From Methanosaeta sp. NSP1 (GTDB lineage Archaea; Halobacteriota; Methanosarcinia; Methanotrichales; Methanotrichaceae), in NCBI GenBank assembly GCA_002256595.1, contig NOLC01000150.1:1-5120 (forward strand): 5,120 bases of DNA. The letters run 5' to 3'. A model generated the notes under the pieces. It did not search any database and was not told where the DNA came from. It worked only from the letters and a program-made list of their open reading frames with translations. How positions within the stretch are numbered: position 1 is the first letter of the stretch; every line of letters starts with the position of its first letter. Of this stretch, positions 1 through 4,548 are shown in pieces. The translations under genes and the position numbers were made by a program.

Positions 1-163
1 CATATTGAGCCATTGGAAATTAAGAGAAATATAAATTCCCAACCCAATACGTTCAACCTGTCATTGCCACCTAAATGTAAATGGCAACTGCTTTAAAAGT
101 TATTATCTAAAGTATTAGTCTAATTAAGTAAAATTAAAAGATATTCCCTTTCAAAACAAATTA
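1..163. other. AT-rich non-coding DNA upstream of the regulator gene
   Basis: No convincing open reading frame is visible on either strand here. The base composition is much more A/T-rich than the genes to the right, as expected for archaeal intergenic DNA. One inverted repeat, TTGCCA (64-69) and TGGCAA (82-87) with a 12-base spacer, could be a weak hairpin or a protein-binding site. It is not followed by a good T-tract, so I do not call it a terminator. Whatever gene lies to the left is outside the window. Confidence 0.5.
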
Positions 164-204
164 TTTATATCATTAGGTAATTCTGACATAAAAAAATATG
201 GTGA
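164..204 (+). promoter_or_regulatory. TATA box and ribosome binding site of the winged-helix regulator gene
   Basis: TTTATAT at 164-170, preceded by an A-rich stretch that could serve as a BRE, is a good archaeal TATA box. Initiation about 25 bases downstream would fall near 193-196. GGTGA at 200-204 matches the extended archaeal anti-Shine-Dalgarno complement and sits 5 bases before the ATG at 210. The same GGTGA-N5-ATG arrangement precedes the fmdE-like gene at 4549. These two signals favour the ATG at 210 over the one at 198, which would leave almost no leader and place the GGTGA inside the gene. The start site itself is inferred. Confidence 0.6.
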
Positions 205-209
205 CAATT

Positions 210-587
210 ATGAGGGAGTCCACTGTAAAGATCCTAGACGATACGGATATGGAATTTGTGGAAACACTTAGGTCCTTGAGCGTTCCGCGCAATGTTGCCA
301 CGCTCATCACCTTTCTGGCCAATGTGGATGAGGCCTCCTCTCGGGAGATAGAGATGGGCTCAGATCTCCGCCAGCCCGAGGTCAGCATTGCCATGCGCAC
401 CCTGCGCGATAACAACTGGATAGAGGAGAAGGAGATCAAACGCGAGGGCAAAGGCAGACCGATGAAGGTTTACTCTTTGAAAGCCGGAATCGAAGATGTT
501 ATTAAGCACTTCGAGGAGGAGAAGCTGCACGAGTCCGCCCAGGCCATGGAGAGCATTCAGAGGCTAAAGCAGCTCATATCACCCTGA
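210..587 (+). CDS. Small winged-helix transcriptional regulator (ArsR/TrmB/MarR-like fold)
   Basis: This encodes a 125-residue, soluble, probably DNA-binding cytoplasmic protein. An N-terminal segment (about 1-25) precedes a winged helix-turn-helix. Residues about 25-40 look like the first helix, and EASSREIEMG (41-50) leads into the turn. RQPEVSIAMRTLRDNNW (54-70) looks like the recognition helix. A basic KGRPMKVYSL strand (81-90) looks like the wing. The tail (about 95-123) is rich in E, K, Q and hydrophobic residues and probably forms a helical dimerisation arm. No cysteine or histidine cluster suggests metal sensing, so the signal is unknown. Small regulators of this type are common in Methanosarcinales; I do not recognise a named family member. 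The gene is convergent with feoA and has its own TATA box, so it is probably monocistronic. Targets cannot be told from sequence, and autoregulation is possible. Confidence 0.85.
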   Translation: MRESTVKILDDTDMEFVETLRSLSVPRNVATLITFLANVDEASSREIEMGSDLRQPEVSIAMRTLRDNNWIEEKEIKREGKGRPMKVYSLKAGIEDVIKHFEEEKLHESAQAMESIQRLKQLISP

Positions 588-605
588 AGATCAGATGAAA
601 AGATG

Positions 606-663
606 AAAAACTGCTAGGGATGTTCAGTGGAGGTGACTGCTCAGTACCTCCACCTCGATTTTT
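606..663. terminator. Candidate bidirectional terminator between convergent genes
   Basis: GTGGAGGT (627-634) pairs perfectly with ACCTCCAC (646-653). A single bulged G (635) is followed by an inner ACT/AGT stem and a GCTC loop. On the plus strand T5 follows at 659-663, with another T5 at 673-677. On the minus strand the A5 at 606-610 reads as T5 downstream of the hairpin. One structure could therefore serve both the regulator gene and the minus-strand feoA. The hairpin overlaps the last codons and stop of feoA. Archaeal termination relies mainly on the T-tract, so the role of the stem is inferred. Confidence 0.55.
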
Positions 664-872
664 GCCGCGATGTTTTTGCCCAGGGATATCTTCATGCCGT
701 CGACCTCAATTACCACCGGCCCTCCAAAGGGTTGGTTGGCAATCTTGCGTATATGCCTGCCTCTTCGTATGCCCATGGATTCGAATCTCTTTCCCCAATC
801 GACATCGCTATAAATGGCCTTGACTTCCAGCGTCTCATTGCAGGGAGCCTTGCTCAGTTCAATGTACCTCAT
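624..872 (-). CDS. feoA: FeoA-family protein (SH3-like, ferrous iron transport accessory)
   Basis: The product is an 82-residue protein of usual FeoA length. The family fold is an SH3-like barrel that acts in the cytoplasm with the FeoB ferrous iron permease. Visible family features are ESMGIRRGRHI (31-41), corresponding to the common LGIxPGxxI turn, then PFGGPVVIEVDG (48-59) and ISLGKNIAAKIEV (62-74). I chose the ATG at 872 because GGAAGAGG lies about 10 bases upstream and because a longer reading from a TTG at 920 adds an unrelated N-terminus. No feoB is present in the window, so this is an orphan copy or a FeoA-domain protein with another role. It follows hisF on the same strand after a 205-base gap. 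I see no clear TATA box in the gap, so readthrough from hisHF is possible but unproven. Confidence 0.85.
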   Translation of the reverse strand: MRYIELSKAPCNETLEVKAIYSDVDWGKRFESMGIRRGRHIRKIANQPFGGPVVIEVDGMKISLGKNIAAKIEVEVLSSHLH

Positions 873-1077
873 TTCAATTAGGCCTCTTCCATTGCGATTG
901 GATCTTTGCTTTAGCCTCAAGCCTTCGCGGCTCGAGCGTCTCCATCAGCGGCATAGATCCAGGGTAGCTTGTCAGAGGATCTCCATGGCCGGGGCAGTCT
1001 CCAGAGGCGTCAGCAGTTTTTGCCAGAGCACATCCCCCTCCTGGATAAACCTTGCGCAAAATGGGCAGCCATCTATT
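873..1077 (-). other. Gap between hisF and feoA with a possible decayed short coding segment
   Basis: This 205-base gap has the composition of coding DNA, not of the AT-rich intergenic regions in this window, and no obvious archaeal promoter. On the minus strand a 37-codon open frame (1085 to 972) runs out of hisF in the +1 frame. It reads [20 protein letters not shown] and ends in PLETAPAMEIL before TGA. It includes a CPFC pair but no ATG, GTG or TTG start near its beginning. A different frame (1059-874) opens from a TTG and is proline- and arginine-rich without recognisable features. This may be the remnant of a small gene, a frameshifted extension of hisF, or chance. Confidence 0.3.
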
Positions 1078-1890
1078 TCAGATCCTTACATTCACTCCTC
1101 TATCCTTTAGATAAGACTTCACCTGTCCTATGCTCCACTCTCCGAAATGAAAGATGCTGGCCGCCAGTGCCGCTGATGCGTCGGTCTGGTTGAAGACCTC
1201 AAGCATATGATCCGGGCTGGCGCAGCCGCCCGATGCAATTACCGGAACATTAACCCTTCGTGCCACCGCATCGGTTAGGGGAATATCAAAGCCGTCATAG
1301 GTTCCATCCCGGTCCATGCTGGTGAGGAGGATCTCGCCTGCACCCAGAGAGACGGCTCTCCTGGCCCAGGCCAGGGCGTCGATGCCTGTGAATTGCCTGC
1401 CCCCGTAATAGGAGCACTCAAACCAGCAGGGTCCGTCATCGGTTTGGACGATCTCTCTGCTCTCTTCCAAGCTGTAGCGGCGTTTGGCGTCGATGGCCAG
1501 GACCACAGCCTGGTTTCCGTATTGCTCTGCGATCTCTTCGATCAGCTCTGGACGCTTCAGGGCAGAGGTGTTCAGGGTGATCTTATCCGCCCCGGCATTG
1601 AAGACCTCTCTGGCCTGATCCAGGCTGCTTATGCCCCCTCCCACAGCCAATGGCACAAAAACAGAACGCGATGTCTCCTTGATAACGCCGGTCATGGTCT
1701 CCCGCCGATCGGCAGAAGCAGTTATATCCAGGAAAACGATCTCATCCGCACCGTCTTGATAATACTGTCCTGCCAGCTCCCAGGGGATTCCGGCATACCT
1801 TATCTGCTTGAACTCGATGCCCTTTACCACCCTGCCGCCGGGAACGCCCAGGTCGCAGTCCAGACAGGGGATGATCCTTCTGGCTAACAT
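1078..1890 (-). CDS. hisF: Imidazole glycerol phosphate synthase, cyclase subunit HisF
   Basis: HisF is the (beta/alpha)8-barrel subunit that uses ammonia from HisH to turn PRFAR into imidazole glycerol phosphate and AICAR, in histidine biosynthesis. The 270-residue product is slightly longer than the typical 250-260. Catalytic Asp11 lies in IPCLDCD and Asp134 in LAIDAKR, matching the two essential aspartates of characterised HisF. GGRVVKG (18-24) follows the first strand. Phosphate-binding elements are visible as VGGGI (83-87), DRDGT (193-197) and IASGG (218-222). The extra length appears around [15 protein letters not shown] (153-167), in the part of the barrel between the Asp134 strand and the next helix. 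The ATG lies inside the end of hisH (7-base overlap, ATGTTAG). It has GAGGG at 1902-1898 seven bases upstream, so the two subunits are probably translationally coupled. Confidence 0.97.
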   Translation of the reverse strand: MLARRIIPCLDCDLGVPGGRVVKGIEFKQIRYAGIPWELAGQYYQDGADEIVFLDITASADRRETMTGVIKETSRSVFVPLAVGGGISSLDQAREVFNAGADKITLNTSALKRPELIEEIAEQYGNQAVVLAIDAKRRYSLEESREIVQTDDGPCWFECSYYGGRQFTGIDALAWARRAVSLGAGEILLTSMDRDGTYDGFDIPLTDAVARRVNVPVIASGGCASPDHMLEVFNQTDASAALAASIFHFGEWSIGQVKSYLKDRGVNVRI

Positions 1891-2489
1891 CTGGCGGCCC
1901 TCACGAAATTCTTCAGTATTTGCAGCCCCTTTGGGCCGGACTTTTCCGGATGGAACTGGGTAGCAAAGAGGTTATCTCTGCAGATGGCTGCGGTCACATC
2001 CACTCCGTGCTCTGTTGTGGCAGCTACGACAGAGTCATCCTCAGGCAGGCCGTAGTAGGAGTGAACAAAGTAGAACATGTCTCCCTCTGAGATTCCATCC
2101 AGCATCTCCACATGCTGCTTGATCTTCAGGCAGTTCCAGCCCATTTGAGGAATCATTACCCCCGCCGGGAGGCGCACCACCCTGCCGCTTATCCAGCCCA
2201 GACCGGCCGCGCCGGGGCTCTCCTCGCTCTCTTCGAAGAGAACCTGCATGCCGACGCAGATGCCGAGCATCAGCACACCCTCCTGGAAGTGCTGCAATAG
2301 GCTTTCTGAGAAGCGGGAGAGCTGGGCCATGCAGCTTCCAAAGGCACCCACTCCAGGAACCACTATTGCCTTTGCGCCTTTCAGGTCCTGGGGGTCGCGG
2401 GCGAATCTGGGATTTCCGCCCACGTGGTCCAGGGCGTTGTAGATGGAAAATAGATTTCCCATGCCGTAGTCCACTATGACTATTGTCAT
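1884..2489 (-). CDS. hisH: Imidazole glycerol phosphate synthase, glutaminase subunit HisH
   Basis: HisH is a class I (triad) glutamine amidotransferase. It hydrolyses glutamine to glutamate and channels ammonia through the HisF barrel. The 201-residue product is the usual length. It begins MTIVIVDYGMGNL, the canonical HisH N-terminus. PGVGAFGSC (45-53) forms the oxyanion region. The triad is Cys78 in GICVGMQ, His180 and Glu182 in FHPEKS. The motif has Val where Leu is commonest after the cysteine, a mild change. I chose the ATG at 2489 because the family starts there and AAGGA (2502-2498) sits 8 bases upstream. An in-frame ATG at 2525 would add twelve residues not typical of the family. The stop is TAG and overlaps the hisF start. 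No other his gene is in the window. Confidence 0.96.
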   Translation of the reverse strand: MTIVIVDYGMGNLFSIYNALDHVGGNPRFARDPQDLKGAKAIVVPGVGAFGSCMAQLSRFSESLLQHFQEGVLMLGICVGMQVLFEESEESPGAAGLGWISGRVVRLPAGVMIPQMGWNCLKIKQHVEMLDGISEGDMFYFVHSYYGLPEDDSVVAATTEHGVDVTAAICRDNLFATQFHPEKSGPKGLQILKNFVRAARC

Positions 2490-2521
2490 CTTCTCTGTCC
2501 TTCTTGTGCCAGATCTATCTA

Positions 2522-2548
2522 TCATTTATTTGCGATCTCCGAAGTCAT
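2522..2548 (-). other. Possible 8-codon leader open frame ahead of hisH
   Basis: On the minus strand an ATG at 2548 opens the frame MTSEIANK and stops with TGA at 2524-2522. GGGAGG (2556-2551) is an excellent Shine-Dalgarno core but lies only 2 bases before the ATG, closer than usual. The TGA overlaps the upstream in-frame hisH ATG at 2525 as ATGA, the classic coupling arrangement. The peptide has no histidine run, so histidine attenuation is not indicated. It may be chance. Confidence 0.25.
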
Positions 2549-2625
2549 ATCCTCCCTAAAGGATTCTTCGGCTCTGATTCAATATCCGAAATCGATCGCT
2601 AGCAGGGATCTCTAACCGGCCTACC

Positions 2626-2639
2626 GGAAAAGCTTTTCC
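2626..2639. promoter_or_regulatory. Perfect 14-bp palindrome matching the NrpR operator form GGAA-N6-TTCC
   Basis: GGAAAAGCTTTTCC reads the same on both strands. It fits the GGAA-N6-TTCC operator described for the nitrogen repressor NrpR in Methanococcus maripaludis. It lies about 20 bases downstream of the candidate hisH TATA box (2651-2658, minus strand), near where transcription should begin. That is a position where a repressor would block initiation. Binding by NrpR is inferred from the motif alone, and no regulator gene for it is in the window. Confidence 0.45.
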
Positions 2640-2650
2640 TTTGTCTCCAT

Positions 2651-2658
2651 TCATATAT
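2651..2658 (-). promoter_or_regulatory. Candidate hisH TATA box
   Basis: On the minus strand this reads ATATATGA within AACATATATGAATG, a fair archaeal TATA element. Initiation would fall near 2630, giving hisH a leader of about 140 bases. One TTATGA pair (2660-2675) covers the BRE position just upstream. A second A/T patch at about 2522-2532 is too close to the hisH start to allow a leader containing its ribosome binding site. Confidence 0.4.
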
Positions 2659-2659
2659 G

Positions 2660-2675
2660 TTATGATAGATTATGA
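2660..2675. repeat. TTATGA-N4-TTATGA direct repeat, copy 1
   Basis: TTATGA occurs at 2660-2665 and again at 2670-2675, exactly 10 bases apart and followed by AA. The one-turn spacing places both half-sites on the same DNA face. The copy adjoins the candidate hisH TATA box, so a protein bound here could affect TBP/TFB recruitment. Confidence 0.45.
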
Positions 2676-2834
2676 AAAATTATTAAGCATGATCTGACCC
2701 ACCCCTACATATGGAAAATGCCCCTTGCAGCTTTTTTCCAGGCGGATGTTGGCCGATTTTAAAGCTCTGCGAATCCGGCTTTTGGGCAAAAGCACCGGTC
2801 TATTGCTAAATTAAAAATTAAATGTTAAGTTGTT

Positions 2835-2850
2835 TTATGATTTGTTATGA
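2835..2850. repeat. TTATGA-N4-TTATGA direct repeat, copy 2
   Basis: TTATGA at 2835-2840 and 2845-2850 repeats the arrangement of copy 1: same strand, same 10-base period, and again followed by AA. It lies about 85-100 bases upstream of the first candidate gdhA TATA box. I found no further TTATGA or TCATAA pairs in the other intergenic regions of this window. Confidence 0.45.
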
Positions 2851-2932
2851 AATCGCTAATTGTAGGCGATGCTTAAAATAAAGCTATGTGGCTGGAGTGC
2901 ATATCAGTCTAGAAATTCATTTATAGAAAGCA

Positions 2933-3059
2933 TTTATATATGCCAACAAGACATTTCCGGCCTCCTTTTTACTTTATAAATCTAACTGAGAATTGTTATA
3001 TAGCTAAGGATGGACCTTTGCACCCACCAGTCAAACATAAAGATTTGGGTAGAATGGAG
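2933..3059 (+). promoter_or_regulatory. gdhA promoter region with three candidate TATA boxes and ribosome binding site
   Basis: TTTATATA at 2933-2940, TTTATAAA at 2973-2980 and TTATATA at 2996-3002 are all plausible archaeal TATA boxes. The first is preceded by AGAAAGCA, a reasonable BRE. Depending on which is used, the leader would be roughly 105, 65 or 40 bases. GGAG at 3056-3059 lies 9 bases before the ATG at 3069 and supports that start. Which box is active cannot be told from sequence. Confidence 0.6.
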
Positions 3060-3068
3060 ATGTAAAAA

Positions 3069-4316
3069 ATGTCCAAACCTAATCCCTTTGAGATAGCCCA
3101 AAAACAGCTTGACGATTGCGCTAAGATTCTGAACCTGGATGCGGGAGTGCATGAATTTCTGCGGCACCCCAAGATAGAGTACCATCTGTCCATACCTGTA
3201 CGCATGGATGATGGGAGCACAAAGATCTTCCAGGGATATAGAGTTCAATACAATGATGCCCTCGGCCCCTGCAAGGGAGGCATAAGGTATCATCCTGATG
3301 AGACCATAGACACGGTGCGGGCCCTCTCCGCCTGGATGACCTGGAAGACATCACTTCTGGGCCTGCCTCTGGGCGGAGGCAAGGGTGGAGTTATCTGCAA
3401 TCCCAAGGAGATGTCCATGGGTGAGCTGGAAAGGCTCTGCCGCGGCTATATCGACAAGATCTGGCAGAACATCGGTCCGGACAAGGATGTACCGGCGCCG
3501 GACGTCTACACCACGCCGCAGATGATGGCCTGGATGATGGATGAGTACTCAAAACTGACCGGATCCAACAACTTCGGATGCATCACCGGCAAGCCCCTTT
3601 GCGTGGGCGGCTCCTGCGGCAGAAGCGATGCCACCGCCCGGGGCGGAATGTATGCTCTGCGAGAGGCGGCAAGGGAGTTAAACATCGACCTGTCCAAGGC
3701 CACCTTTGCCATTCAGGGATACGGCAATGCCGGCAGCTTTGCTCACAGCCTGGCCAAGGAGCTCTTCGGCGGAAAGGTCGTGGCAATCAGCGACTCCAAG
3801 GGCGGAGCATTCAATGCCAAGGGCATTGATGCCGATGAGGCGGCCAGGATCAAGGCTGAGACCTCCACCGTAGCCAACATTCCCGGTGCCAAGAAGATCA
3901 GCAATGAGGAGCTACTGGAGCTGGATGTGGATATTCTCGTGGCTGCGGCTTTGGAGAATGTCATCACCAAGGACAATGCCGGACGGGTAAAGGCCAAGAT
4001 CATTGTGGAGCTGGCCAACGGCCCCACCACCCCCGAGGCAGACGAGATCCTGTTCCAGAACAAGGTGCACGTCATCCCCGACTTCCTGGCCAATGCCGGC
4101 GGCGTCACCGTCTCCTACTTCGAGATGGTGCAGAACATCATGCGCTACTGCTGGTCCTTCGATGAGGTCTATGCAAAATTGGATGAGCGGATGACCATGG
4201 CCTACCAGGGAGTCCTGGCTGCATCCAAGAAGTACAACGTCAACATGCGCCAGGCAGCCTACACCGTGGCCGTGTCCCGGGTTGTGGATGCCATGAAGAC
4301 CCGCGGCTGGGTCTGA
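3069..4316 (+). CDS. gdhA: Glutamate dehydrogenase (Glu/Leu/Phe/Val dehydrogenase family)
   Basis: The enzyme interconverts glutamate with 2-oxoglutarate plus ammonia, using NAD(P)H; it links carbon and nitrogen metabolism in the cytoplasm and is normally a hexamer. The product has 415 residues, the usual length of archaeal enzymes. The N-terminal catalytic domain shows GPCKGGIRYHP (66-76), Lys93 in MTWKTSL, catalytic Lys105 in GGGKGGV and Asp145 in PAPDVYT. The nucleotide-binding domain has GYGNAG (217-222) with Asp242 at the end of the second strand (SDSKGG), as in archaeal enzymes; cofactor choice is not certain. ANGPTTPEAD (316-325) and PDFLANAGGVTVSYFE (337-352) are family hallmarks, and the C-terminus ends AMKTRGWV. 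An unusual point is the cysteines at 171, 178 and 183 around CITGKPLCVGGSCGR, where relatives commonly have non-cysteine residues. The gene has its own promoter and a terminator-like region after it, so it is probably monocistronic. Confidence 0.97.
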   Translation: MSKPNPFEIAQKQLDDCAKILNLDAGVHEFLRHPKIEYHLSIPVRMDDGSTKIFQGYRVQYNDALGPCKGGIRYHPDETIDTVRALSAWMTWKTSLLGLPLGGGKGGVICNPKEMSMGELERLCRGYIDKIWQNIGPDKDVPAPDVYTTPQMMAWMMDEYSKLTGSNNFGCITGKPLCVGGSCGRSDATARGGMYALREAARELNIDLSKATFAIQGYGNAGSFAHSLAKELFGGKVVAISDSKGGAFNAKGIDADEAARIKAETSTVANIPGAKKISNEELLELDVDILVAAALENVITKDNAGRVKAKIIVELANGPTTPEADEILFQNKVHVIPDFLANAGGVTVSYFEMVQNIMRYCWSFDEVYAKLDERMTMAYQGVLAASKKYNVNMRQAAYTVAVSRVVDAMKTRGWV

Positions 4317-4345
4317 GGCAGATTTCGATCAGTTCAAAACCACCA

Positions 4346-4413
4346 GCAGAGGTGCTCTGCGCTCCACCACGGGCTGAAGGCCCGCAATAGGGGCGCAGGG
4401 CCCTCATATTTTT
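4346..4413 (+). terminator. Candidate gdhA terminator: two hairpins and a T-tract
   Basis: GCAGAG (4346-4351) pairs with CTCTGC (4355-4360) across a 3-base loop. CGGGC (4370-4374) pairs with GCCCG (4380-4384) across a 5-base loop. An 8-bp palindrome AGGGCCCT (4397-4404) follows, then T5 at 4409-4413. The sequence begins about 30 bases after the gdhA stop. The T-tract is the element most likely to matter in an archaeon. Confidence 0.45.
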
Positions 4414-4521
4414 AGCTCTTTAGCCATCCCTTTTCTCTAATCTCTTCAGGGATAGCTCTTTTCTCCAGATGACCGCTCATTACTTATTCCCAAGAGGCGA
4501 TCTAAGTAAAACTAAAGTTTC

Positions 4522-4543
4522 CAATTTAAATTGACCCCGGTGA
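4522..4543 (+). promoter_or_regulatory. Promoter and ribosome binding site of the fmdE-like gene, with a palindrome over the TATA box
   Basis: CAATTTAAATTG (4522-4533) is a perfect 12-bp palindrome containing a TATA-like TTTAAA core. If it is the TATA box, initiation would fall close to the ATG, giving a very short leader. GGTGA at 4539-4543 sits 5 bases before the ATG at 4549, which implies a leadered transcript and so perhaps a promoter further upstream. The two readings conflict; the palindrome may be an operator. Confidence 0.35.
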
Positions 4544-4548
4544 ATTTC

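Larger units (their letters stand above)
2490..3068. promoter_or_regulatory. Divergent hisH-gdhA intergenic control region
   Basis: This 579-base region separates two oppositely transcribed genes and contains no credible full-length gene. Its hisH-proximal part (about 2490-2650) is mixed in composition and would form a transcribed leader with a short open frame. Its centre and right part (about 2650-3005) are AT-rich. It contains candidate TATA boxes in both directions, a perfect GGAA-N6-TTCC palindrome, two TTATGA direct-repeat pairs, and a wider inverted repeat GGAAAA (2713-2718)/TTTTCC (2734-2739). It also has a small hairpin ATCGC (2852-2856)/GCGAT (2866-2870). The length, generous for this compact layout, suggests regulated promoters. 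Confidence 0.6.

Noticed and set aside
198..209. ATG at 198 as the start of the winged-helix regulator
   Set aside because: It would leave almost no leader after the TATA box, and the GGTGA at 200-204 is well placed for the ATG at 210.
1884..1886. TAG stop of hisH as a pyrrolysine codon
   Set aside because: The protein is full length at this point, and reading on gives no HisH-like sequence while running through hisF in another frame.
1393..1887. Plus-strand open frame of 164 codons opposite hisF
   Set aside because: It is antisense to a gene with complete HisF motifs and shows no recognisable domain.
2445..2459. GGAA-N7-TTCC inside hisH as a second nitrogen operator
   Set aside because: The spacer is 7 not 6, and the bases encode the conserved NLFSIYN segment, so coincidence is more likely.
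2490..2525. Longer HisH starting at the ATG at 2525
   Set aside because: The family begins right at the I-V-DYGMGNL strand, and a good AAGGA lies 8 bases before the ATG at 2489.
3743..4108. Minus-strand open frame of 121 codons inside gdhA
   Set aside because: It is a serine- and alanine-rich shadow of GC-rich gdhA codons, without motifs or a promoter.
4413..4461. Nine-base direct repeat TAGCTCTTT at 4413-4421 and 4453-4461
   Set aside because: It is a short pyrimidine-rich repeat with no placement relative to a promoter that suggests function.
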